Below are positions 28,007 through 35,416 of a stretch of DNA of 64,000 nt, piece after piece. Each line of letters opens with the position of its first letter. Positions within the stretch are counted from its first letter, which is position 1. The translations under genes and the position numbers were made by a program. Under the pieces are notes generated by a model. The model did no database searches. It was not told the DNA's origin and saw nothing but the letters and a program-made list of their open reading frames with translations. This stretch comes from an uncultured Roseobacter sp. (GTDB lineage Bacteria; Pseudomonadota; Alphaproteobacteria; Rhodobacterales; Rhodobacteraceae), in assembly GCF_947496515.1 (NCBI RefSeq), contig NZ_CANMDB010000001.1:62001-126000 (forward strand), given 5' to 3'.

Positions 28007-29415
28007 GCGATATTCTGATTGTGGACGACGAACGCGATATCCGCGAGTTGATCTGCGACATCCTGCAGGACGAAGGTTATGCGACTCGGATGGCGGGCAA
28101 CTCCGATGATGCCATGGCCGCGATCAATGCCGAGCCGCCCGCGCTGCTGGTGCTCGATATCTGGCTCAAGGACAGCCGGATGGACGGGATCGACATCCTC
28201 AAGACCGTCAAACGGGACAACCCGGATGTGCCGGTGGTGATCATCTCCGGTCACGGCAACATCGAGATTGCCGTCGCCGCAATCAAGCAGGGGGCCTATG
28301 ACTTCATCGAAAAGCCCTTCAACATTGATCAGTTGCTGGTGGTCATCCGCCGCGCCATGGAGACCTCGCGCCTGCGGCGGGAGAACCAGACGCTGCGCCG
28401 CCGGGACCTGACCAAATCCGAGATGATCGGGAATTCAGCCGTCTTCCGCAGTCTGGTCAGCCAGTTGGACAAGGTGACGAAATCCAACGGTCGGGTGATG
28501 CTGACGGGCCCCGCAGGCTCCGGCAAGGAGGTGGCCGCCCGCTATATCCACGCCAATTCGCTGCGCGCCGCAGCACCCTTCGTCACGGTGAACTGCGCCG
28601 GTGTTGCCCCTGACCGGATGGAAGAAGTGCTCTTTGGCCGCGAGACGCCGGAGCGCGGGGTGGAGCCCGGCCTGCTGGAGGAAGCCCACAACGGGGTGAT
28701 CTATTTCGACGAGGTGGCCGATATGCCGGTGGGCACGCAGTCGAAGATCTTGCGCGTGCTGGTCGATCAGACGTTTCAGCGGGTCGGGGGGAACGACAAG
28801 GTGAGGGTCGATCTGCGGGTCATCTCCTCCACCAACCGCGACCTGAAGGAGGCGATTGCCGCGGGCACCTTCCGCGAGGAGCTTTATCACCGGCTCAACG
28901 TGGTGCCGATTGCGGTACCTTCGCTGGAGGAACGGCGCGAGGACATTCCTGCCTTGGCGCATCATTTCATCGCCGAGATGAACGCAAGCCAGGGTCTGCC
29001 CCTGCGCGAGATCAGCAGCGAGGCGGAGGCCACCATGCAGACGATGGTCTGGCCCGGCAATGTGCGCCAGCTCAAGAACCTGATCGAGCGGATCCTGATC
29101 CTGGGCGATGGCAGCGGCCCCATCGAGGCGCGCGAACTGCCGGGGCTGGATAAATCCGGTGAGGAAGACACCCGCGTGGTGCTCTCAGGGGGGCTGGCGA
29201 CGCTGGCGCTGCGCGAGGCCCGCGAGGCGTTCGAGCGGGAATACCTACTGACCCAGATCAACCGCTTTGGTGGCAATATCTCCCGCACCGCGACCTTCGT
29301 GGGCATGGAACGCTCGGCGTTGCACCGCAAGCTGAAGTCGCTGGGGGTTGTAACCTCCGCCAAAACAGGGGGGCGCGTGGCGCATATGGAAGAGGAGCCG
29401 GATGCGGCGGAATAA
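28003..29415 (+). CDS. ntrX: Response regulator NtrX
   Basis: A 470-residue regulator with receiver (Asp52), an AAA-like domain (Walker A GPAGSGKE, Walker B VIYFDEVADMP, later [20 protein letters not shown]) and a C-terminal Fis helix-turn-helix (ISRTATFVGMERSALHRKLK). Where sigma54 activators have GAFTGA it reads LFGRETPERGVEPGLLEEA, so a sigma54-independent mode is likely, as in other NtrX proteins. The ATG at 28003 overlaps the ntrY stop. The gene converges on a lipoprotein gene three bases away. Confidence 0.96.
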   Translation: MSDILIVDDERDIRELICDILQDEGYATRMAGNSDDAMAAINAEPPALLVLDIWLKDSRMDGIDILKTVKRDNPDVPVVIISGHGNIEIAVAAIKQGAYDFIEKPFNIDQLLVVIRRAMETSRLRRENQTLRRRDLTKSEMIGNSAVFRSLVSQLDKVTKSNGRVMLTGPAGSGKEVAARYIHANSLRAAAPFVTVNCAGVAPDRMEEVLFGRETPERGVEPGLLEEAHNGVIYFDEVADMPVGTQSKILRVLVDQTFQRVGGNDKVRVDLRVISSTNRDLKEAIAAGTFREELYHRLNVVPIAVPSLEERREDIPALAHHFIAEMNASQGLPLREISSEAEATMQTMVWPGNVRQLKNLIERILILGDGSGPIEARELPGLDKSGEEDTRVVLSGGLATLALREAREAFEREYLLTQINRFGGNISRTATFVGMERSALHRKLKSLGVVTSAKTGGRVAHMEEEPDAAE

Positions 29416-29418
29416 GGC

Positions 29419-29901
29419 TCAGCCCGCCTGTTCCACGATCTGCCAGGTGCCGTCCTGATACTTGATGGCGCAGGTGTTGGGGGTCAACCTGGGCAGCACC
29501 GCCGTTTGCGTCTTGGGCACTGCGCGAAAGACACTGTTGGGACAATTGGGCAGGGTCTGCGGGACATAGCCCTCGTCCGCCATGCACTGCGCTTCGACCC
29601 GGTCACGTAAGTCGGCGTTCACATCGACGGTAAACACCCGACCCTCTTCAAAGAAGCCACCCCGGGTCACACAATCGCCATCCGCATCGCAGAACCGCCG
29701 GGCGGGAATGTAGCGCGGCGGCTCGCGCCGGATCTGGTTGGCGACGGGCACATCCGCCAGCGCCGAGACCTCGCATGCCAGCAGATCGGCGCGCATCGTG
29801 GCAACCGCCGTGCCTTGCCGGTGGTAGACCGTCAGCGGGGTGCAGGCCACCAGCGCCCCTGCAAGGGCCGCGGTGCGGAGGAGATATATCGCATGTCTCA
29901 T
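29419..29901 (-). CDS. Lipoprotein of unknown function
   Basis: A 160-residue lipoprotein. The first 20 residues form a signal peptide with a lipobox ending LVAC (Cys20). The mature part carries several cysteines (CEVSALADV, CDADGDCVTRGGFF, CMADEGY, NCPNSVF, NTCAIKYQDG) likely to form disulfides in the periplasm or outer membrane. I do not recognise a named domain. A much longer frame extends upstream but lies antisense to trkA and is not coding. The gene converges on ntrX and is divergent from trkA. Confidence 0.78.
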   Translation of the reverse strand: MRHAIYLLRTAALAGALVACTPLTVYHRQGTAVATMRADLLACEVSALADVPVANQIRREPPRYIPARRFCDADGDCVTRGGFFEEGRVFTVDVNADLRDRVEAQCMADEGYVPQTLPNCPNSVFRAVPKTQTAVLPRLTPNTCAIKYQDGTWQIVEQAG

Positions 29902-30006
29902 ACACCCACTTTGCCGTCCAAATCGGCCCGGGACAATTGAATTGACCACACTGGGGCCTTCTGCCATGCAAAGAGGTGCGAAACGGCCGAGGGGATCTGC
30001 AGGCGC

Positions 30007-31383
30007 ATGAAGGTGATTATCTGCGGCGCAGGGCAGGTCGGTTGGCAGATCGCCCGACATCTGTCGGGAGAACGCAACGATGTCACCGTCGTGGACAACA
30101 ACCCCGATCTGGTGCGCCGGGCCACTGATACGCTGGATGTGCAGGGCATTGCGGGCTTCGCCAGCTATCCCGATGTGCTCGACCGCGCGGGTGCGCGCGA
30201 TGCGGAGATGGTGATTGCCGCGACCTATTCCGATGAGGTCAATATGGTCACCTGTCAGGTGGCCCACTCGGTTTTTGGCATCAATCGCAAGATCGCCCGG
30301 CTGCGCAGCAAATCCTATCTCGATGCGATCTATTCGGATCTCTACCGCCGCGATCACATGCCCATCGACGTGGTGATCAGCCCGGAAAAGGAGGTGGCCA
30401 CCGCCGCCCTGCAACGCCTCTCTGCCCCTGCGGCCTTCGACACGGAGGTGTTTATGGAAGGCCACGCGCATCTCATGGGCATCACAATTGAGGCAGAATG
30501 CCCGGTGGTGAACACGCCGCTGCGGCAGTTGACGGATCTCTTCTCGACCCTGCGGGCGGTGGTGGTGGGGGTGCGCCGGGACGGCACGCTCTTTGCGCCG
30601 GAATCCAAGGATCAGCTGTTCGTGGGGGATGATTGCTATGTCTTTACCCATGTGGATGACATCCCGCGCACGCTGGAGATTTTTGGCAAGAAGGTTGCCA
30701 AGCAGGAGCGCGTGGTGCTGGTGGGCGGCGGCAATGTCGGTCTCGCCGTGGCCCAGACGCTGGAAAGCCGCGCGCGGCGGGTGCGGGCCAAGGTGATCGA
30801 GAAAAGCCGCATCTGCGCTGAACGCGCGGCCGAGGCGCTGGAGCGGACGATTGTGCTCAACGGGGACGGGCTTGATGCGGGGCTCCTGGCCGAGGCGGGG
30901 ATTGCCCGCGCCGATGCGATGCTGGCGATCACCGATGATGACAAGACCAACATGCTGGCCTGCGTGCGCGCCAAGGCGGAGGGCTGCCCCTATACCATCG
31001 CGCTGATCAATGACCCCACGCTGGTGCCGCTGATGACGCCGCTGGGCATCGACGCCTATATCAACCCGCGCGCGACCACGGTCAGCTCCATCCTGCGCCA
31101 CATCCGGCACGGGCGGGTGCGCGCGGTCTATTCCATCGGCGATGCGGAGGCCGAGGTGATCGAGGCCGAGGTGATGTCCACCTCGCCTCTGGCAGGACGC
31201 ACCATCGCCGAGATCGACTTTCCCGAAGGCGTGCTGGTCGGTGCCGTGCGCAAGGGCGACAAGGTGATCCGCCCCATGGGCAGCACCCGCATCGAGGAAG
31301 GCGACGTGGTGGCTATTTTTGCACTCGCGGGCGATGTGCCGGAGGTGGAGCGGCTGATGCAGGTCTCCATCGATTTCTTCTAG
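30007..31383 (+). CDS. trkA: Trk potassium uptake NAD-binding subunit TrkA
   Basis: Cytoplasmic gating subunit of the Trk K+ uptake system. Length is 458 residues, with two RCK units in tandem. The first starts MKVIICGAGQVGWQIARHLS (GxGxxG, NAD binding), the second at about residue 236 with RVVLVGGGNVGLAVAQTLES. Each is followed by a RCK_C domain, the second containing VLVGAVRKGDKVIRPMGSTR. trkH begins four bases after the stop codon. Confidence 0.97.
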   Translation: MKVIICGAGQVGWQIARHLSGERNDVTVVDNNPDLVRRATDTLDVQGIAGFASYPDVLDRAGARDAEMVIAATYSDEVNMVTCQVAHSVFGINRKIARLRSKSYLDAIYSDLYRRDHMPIDVVISPEKEVATAALQRLSAPAAFDTEVFMEGHAHLMGITIEAECPVVNTPLRQLTDLFSTLRAVVVGVRRDGTLFAPESKDQLFVGDDCYVFTHVDDIPRTLEIFGKKVAKQERVVLVGGGNVGLAVAQTLESRARRVRAKVIEKSRICAERAAEALERTIVLNGDGLDAGLLAEAGIARADAMLAITDDDKTNMLACVRAKAEGCPYTIALINDPTLVPLMTPLGIDAYINPRATTVSSILRHIRHGRVRAVYSIGDAEAEVIEAEVMSTSPLAGRTIAEIDFPEGVLVGAVRKGDKVIRPMGSTRIEEGDVVAIFALAGDVPEVERLMQVSIDFF

Positions 31384-31386
31384 CCC

Positions 31387-32940
31387 GTGGCGCAGAGCCG
31401 CCATATGAGGGGCCGCCGCAGCGCGCTGGAACACCTCGTTGACCTGCCGCTCTTCCTGCTGATCTTCGGGGTTGCGTCGGTCGCGATGCTGGTGCCTGCG
31501 CTGCACGGTGGCACGGTGCGAAATATCGACACGGCGCGGATGTTCTTTTACTCCGGCGTTCTGGGGTTGATCGCCTTTGCGCTGGTGGCGATTGCCCACG
31601 CGGGACGCCGCCCCCGGCAGGGGGCGCTTGGCACGCTCATGTCGCTCTTTTCCACTTTCGTCTTTCTGCCCGCCTTTCTGGCCTTGCCGTTCTATGAGGG
31701 TCTGGGCACCACCACGTTCCTGAACGCCTATCTGGAGATGGTCAGTGCCATCACCACCACCGGTGCGACGCTCTTTCAGGACCCGGAGCGGCTGGATACC
31801 ACGCTGCATCTGTGGCGCGCGCAGGTAGGCTGGATGGGCGGGGCGGTCATGTGGATCGCGGCCTCCGCCATTCTTGCACCCCTGAACCTCGGCGGCTTCG
31901 AGGTCACGGCACAGGCTGAACCTGGCCAGCGCGAGTCGCTCTCCAGCCTCGTGGGGCGCGTCGATCCGCGGGCGCAGCTGCTCCGCGTGATCCGCACGCT
32001 GCTGCCTATCTACATCGGGCTGACGCTGCTGTTGTGGGTGCTCTTGCTGATCAGCGGTGACCGCGCATTGGTCGCACTATGTCATGCGATGTCGGTCATG
32101 GCCACATCCGGCATTTCGCCCGTGGGCGGGGTGGAGTTCAGCGGGTCTGGCATCACCGGCGAGGCGCTGGCGCTCTTGTTCATGTTCTTTGCACTCTCGC
32201 GGCTGACGTTTTCCTCGGACACCGTCACGGCCACACAAGGCGGGTTGCGGTCCGATCCGGAATTCCGGCTGGGGCTGATCCTGATCATCGGCGTGCCGCT
32301 GGTGCTGTTCTTCCGCCACTGGTTGGGGGCCTTCGACGTCGCGGGCGAGGATGATCTGGGCAAGGCGGCGCGGGCGCTCTGGGGATCCATTTTCACGGTG
32401 ATGTCCTTTCTGACGACCACCGGTTTCGCCAGCGAGCATTGGGTACAGACGCAGGCGTGGTCCGGGCTGGAGACACCGGGGCTGATCCTGATGGGGCTGG
32501 CGCTGATCGGGGGCGGGGTTGCCACGACCGCAGGCGGGGTCAAACTGCTGCGGGTCTTTGCGCTCTATCTCAACGGGCTGCGCGAGATGGAACGGCTGGT
32601 GCATCCTTCTTCGGTCAGCCGCGCGGGCGGGGACGCACGCCGGATCCAACGCAACGGGGCCTTTATCGCCTGGATCTTTTTCATGCTGTTCGCGCTGACA
32701 CTGGCCTTTCTGACCGTGGTGCTTGCGATTTGCGGTGTCAGTTTCGAGGATGCGCTTGTGCTGAGCATCGCGGGGCTTTCCACCACCGGGCCGCTGACGA
32801 CGCTGGCTGTCGAGTCGCCGATCGCGCTGGCGCAGCTAAGCCCCGCGGCCAAGGCGGTTTTCTGCGCCGCCATGGTGCTTGGGCGGCTGGAGACGCTCGC
32901 CATCATCGCGCTTTTGACGCCGGATTTGTGGCGTGGTTGA
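31387..32940 (+). CDS. trkH: Trk/Ktr potassium channel subunit TrkH
   Basis: Membrane pore subunit of K+ uptake, 517 residues, starting at GTG 31387. About ten hydrophobic helices form four M1-P-M2 repeats. The P-loops are visible as SAITTTGATLF, MATSGISPVG, SFLTTTGFAS and LSTTGPLTTLA, where the T-x-G glycines line the selectivity filter. The tight trkA-trkH spacing implies one transcript, which ends at the hairpin at 32956-32978. Confidence 0.95.
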   Translation: MAQSRHMRGRRSALEHLVDLPLFLLIFGVASVAMLVPALHGGTVRNIDTARMFFYSGVLGLIAFALVAIAHAGRRPRQGALGTLMSLFSTFVFLPAFLALPFYEGLGTTTFLNAYLEMVSAITTTGATLFQDPERLDTTLHLWRAQVGWMGGAVMWIAASAILAPLNLGGFEVTAQAEPGQRESLSSLVGRVDPRAQLLRVIRTLLPIYIGLTLLLWVLLLISGDRALVALCHAMSVMATSGISPVGGVEFSGSGITGEALALLFMFFALSRLTFSSDTVTATQGGLRSDPEFRLGLILIIGVPLVLFFRHWLGAFDVAGEDDLGKAARALWGSIFTVMSFLTTTGFASEHWVQTQAWSGLETPGLILMGLALIGGGVATTAGGVKLLRVFALYLNGLREMERLVHPSSVSRAGGDARRIQRNGAFIAWIFFMLFALTLAFLTVVLAICGVSFEDALVLSIAGLSTTGPLTTLAVESPIALAQLSPAAKAVFCAAMVLGRLETLAIIALLTPDLWRG

Positions 32941-32955
32941 GGGGACGTGTTTTTT

Positions 32956-32978
32956 AGGTCCGTAACGGACTGTTTTTT
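32956..32978 (+). terminator. Terminator of trkA-trkH
   Basis: GTCCG-TAA-CGGAC is a 5-bp stem followed, after TG, by TTTTTT. It sits 18 bases after the trkH stop codon and separates trkH from hfq. Confidence 0.75.
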
Positions 32979-33070
32979 GGGGTGGAATCTCCTTGTTTGG
33001 ACCTTCATACTTGCAGTTGAGGGACAGGTGCGATCTGCGCGCCCCTGCAAGAAAAAAAGCGAGTGCTAAA

Positions 33071-33310
33071 ATGGCGTCGGACAGACAGAACCTTCAGGAT
33101 GCGTTCCTGAACCATGTGCGCAAGACGAAAGTTCCTGTGACCATCTTCCTGATCAACGGTGTAAAACTGCAGGGTGTGATCACATGGTTCGACAATTTCT
33201 GCGTTCTGCTGCGCCGCGACGGGCAATCCCAGCTGGTCTATAAGCACGCGATCTCCACCATCATGCCGAGCCAGCCGATCAGCCTTTACGAGGGCGAAGA
33301 CTCGAATTGA
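33071..33310 (+). CDS. hfq: RNA chaperone Hfq
   Basis: Sm-like hexameric protein that pairs small RNAs with mRNAs. Length is 79 residues, typical for alphaproteobacteria, without the long tail of enterobacterial Hfq. [20 protein letters not shown] and the Sm2 motif [10 protein letters not shown] are diagnostic, with [19 protein letters not shown] between. The ATG at 33071 is used; upstream in-frame codons are in the leader. Its stop codon sits at the edge of a 29-bp duplication that leads into hflX. Confidence 0.97.
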   Translation: MASDRQNLQDAFLNHVRKTKVPVTIFLINGVKLQGVITWFDNFCVLLRRDGQSQLVYKHAISTIMPSQPISLYEGEDSN

Positions 33311-33364
33311 GCATGCCGCCCGGTCAGGTCGAGACTTGAGCAAGCCACCCTTCCAGGTCGAGAG
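33307..33364 (+). repeat. 29-bp imperfect tandem duplication at the hfq/hflX junction
   Basis: 33307-33335 and 33336-33364 match at 23 of 29 bases. Both copies start TTGAGCA and end CAGGTCGAGA plus one base. The first TTG overlaps the hfq stop (TTGA) and would encode S-M-P-P-G-Q-V-E-T then stop. The second TTG is the hflX start and encodes S-K-P-P-F-Q-V-E-S-D. The period is not a multiple of three, so the first copy is out of frame with hflX. Confidence 0.85.
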
Positions 33365-34649
33365 TGATGCCGCCTCCCGGGTAACCCGGGCGTGGGTGCT
33401 GCATCCTGACATCCGCTCGGATCCCGACCGGCGTTTGCCGGATCATGCTCTGGCGGAAGCCATGTCGCTGGCGCGCGCGCTGCCGGATCTGGAGGTCGTG
33501 GGCGGCGAGATTGTCGTGCTCAAAACCGTGCGCGCGGGGATGCTCTTTGGCTCCGGCAAGATCGAGGAGATCAAGGCGGCCCTGCACGAGGCCGAGATCG
33601 AACTGGTGCTGGTCGACGGGCCGGTGACGCCGGTGCAGCAGCGCAACCTTGAGAAGGCCTGGGGGGTCAAGCTGCTCGACCGCACGGGGCTCATTCTGGA
33701 GATTTTCAGCGACCGGGCGGCGACCCGCGAAGGGGTGTTGCAGGTGGAGATGGCGGCGCTGAGCTATCAGCGCACGCGGCTGGTGCGCGCCTGGACCCAC
33801 TTGGAACGACAACGCGGCGGCCTGGGGTTTGTCGGCGGGCCCGGTGAGACACAGATCGAGGCGGACCGGCGCGCCATTGACGACCAGCTCAACCGCTTGC
33901 GCCGCCAGTTGGACAAGGTCGTGAAAACCCGCGCATTGCACCGGGCGGCGCGCGCCAAGGTGCCCTATCCGATCGTGGCACTCGTGGGGTATACGAATGC
34001 CGGGAAATCCACGCTCTTCAACCGTCTGACGGGGGCGGAGGTGATGGCCAAGGACATGCTCTTTGCCACGCTCGATCCGACGATGCGGCGGCTGGCGCTG
34101 CCCGACGGGCCAGAGGTGATCCTGTCCGATACTGTCGGGTTCATCTCCGATCTGCCCACGGAACTGGTGGCGTCCTTCCGCGCCACGCTGGAGGAGGTGT
34201 TGGCCGCTGACGTCATCTGTCACGTGCGCGACATCGCCCATCCCGAGACCGAAGAGCAGGCGGGCGGCGTGCGTGAGATCATGGCGTCTCTGGGGGTAGA
34301 GGAGGATCGTCCCAGTTTCGAGGTCTGGAACAAGCTGGATCTGCTGCCCGCAGAGGCAGCACAGGCGATGCAGGCACGGGCGGACCGGGACAAGGCCGTC
34401 TTTGCCATCTCTTCGCTCACGGGAGACGGGCTGGGCACGTTGCTGGATGCGATCACGGCACAGCTTCAGGGGGCAAAGCGGGTCACGGACCTGAGCCTTG
34501 GTTTTGCTGACGGGCGTAAGCGCGCGTGGCTCTTTGATCAGGATCTGGTGGAGGGCGAGCGGCAAACCGAGGACGGCTTTGAGATCACCGTGCGCTGGAC
34601 AGTGGATCAGGAAGCGGCCTTTGCGCGGGCATTCGGCAACGGGGTGTAG
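33336..34649 (+). CDS. hflX: GTPase HflX
   Basis: Ribosome-associated GTPase of 437 residues that splits stalled ribosomes after stress. The N-terminal HflX domain contains FGSGKIEEIKAALHEAEIEL, the linker has GLGFVGGPGETQIEADRR, and the G domain has GYTNAGKSTLFN (G1), DTVGFISDLP (G3) and WNKLDLL (G4). Translation starts at TTG 33336, whose TG overlaps the stop codon of an out-of-frame 5' copy, so coupling to upstream translation is likely. hfq-hflX is the usual order. Confidence 0.95.
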   Translation: MSKPPFQVESDAASRVTRAWVLHPDIRSDPDRRLPDHALAEAMSLARALPDLEVVGGEIVVLKTVRAGMLFGSGKIEEIKAALHEAEIELVLVDGPVTPVQQRNLEKAWGVKLLDRTGLILEIFSDRAATREGVLQVEMAALSYQRTRLVRAWTHLERQRGGLGFVGGPGETQIEADRRAIDDQLNRLRRQLDKVVKTRALHRAARAKVPYPIVALVGYTNAGKSTLFNRLTGAEVMAKDMLFATLDPTMRRLALPDGPEVILSDTVGFISDLPTELVASFRATLEEVLAADVICHVRDIAHPETEEQAGGVREIMASLGVEEDRPSFEVWNKLDLLPAEAAQAMQARADRDKAVFAISSLTGDGLGTLLDAITAQLQGAKRVTDLSLGFADGRKRAWLFDQDLVEGERQTEDGFEITVRWTVDQEAAFARAFGNGV

Positions 34650-34844
34650 TTTGGCTGCGCGGAGCGCGCGTGCTGTCCTATGGCCCGGACGGGGCAAGCC
34701 CCCTCACCTCCATCGAGGAGGATCGAGGGCTGCCCGGCCTTTGGCCGGGTGGACCCGTTGCGACCGGCGTGACCAAGGCCCCTCGCAGCTTGACTGGCAC
34801 CGGTGGTCTTTTTTATGGGGCGGTCTCTGCGAGGGGGGCGGGCG

Positions 34845-35411
34845 CTATGGCCGATCTGCGGTTTCCTCGAATACCCACGTCCCGGGGGCCAGATCGTCCA
34901 GCCGCCAGTCTCCGACCTGAACCCGGATCAGCCGCAGGCAAGGCAGGCCCACATGGGCCACCATGCGGCGGACCTGCCGGTTGCGGCCTTCCCGGATGGT
35001 CATCCGCAGCCAGGCATCGGGCACCGTCTTGCGAAAGCGCACCGGCGGGTCGCGTGGCCAGAGCGGGTCCGGCACGTCGATCTGGTCTGCTGTTGCCGGC
35101 TTTGTCGGGCCGTCCTTCAGCGTCACGCCGCGCCGTAGTTCTGTCAGCGCGTTCTCATCGGGCGTGCCTTCCACCTGCACCAGATACGTCTTGGCCATCT
35201 TGTGCCGCGGATCGGCGATACGCGCCTGCAGGCGGCCATCGTTCGCGAGCACCATCAGCCCTTCGCTGTCCTTGTCGAGCCGCCCGGCGGGGTAGAAGCC
35301 AGGCGCGTCGATAAACTGTGAGAGCGTCGGGCGCGGCGACCCTTCGGTGCCTTTGTCGGTGAACTGCGACAGCACGCCGAAGGGTTTGTGGAAGAGCAGG
35401 ACGCGGCTCAT
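34845..35411 (-). CDS. rluE: RsuA/RluE-family rRNA pseudouridine synthase
   Basis: Isomerises a uridine in rRNA, probably 23S U2457 if truly RluE-like. Length is 188 residues with no S4 domain. FHKPFGVLSQFTDKG comes first, then the catalytic Asp in AGRLDKDSEGLMVLANDGRL, and RMTIREGRNRQVRRMVAHVG near the end. The start at 35411 gives MSRVLLFHKPFG; the longer frame to 35510 is Arg-rich noise antisense to the acylase gene. The 195 bases between hflX and this gene show no gene. Confidence 0.88.
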   Translation of the reverse strand: MSRVLLFHKPFGVLSQFTDKGTEGSPRPTLSQFIDAPGFYPAGRLDKDSEGLMVLANDGRLQARIADPRHKMAKTYLVQVEGTPDENALTELRRGVTLKDGPTKPATADQIDVPDPLWPRDPPVRFRKTVPDAWLRMTIREGRNRQVRRMVAHVGLPCLRLIRVQVGDWRLDDLAPGTWVFEETADRP

Positions 35412-35416
35412 GGGGC

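Noticed and set aside
29902-31809. Long minus-strand frame (over 600 codons) continuous with the lipoprotein gene
   Set aside because: It is antisense to trkA and trkH, rich in His, Arg and Gln as expected of a shadow in GC-rich DNA. Only the C-terminal part from 29901 has a signal peptide and lipobox.
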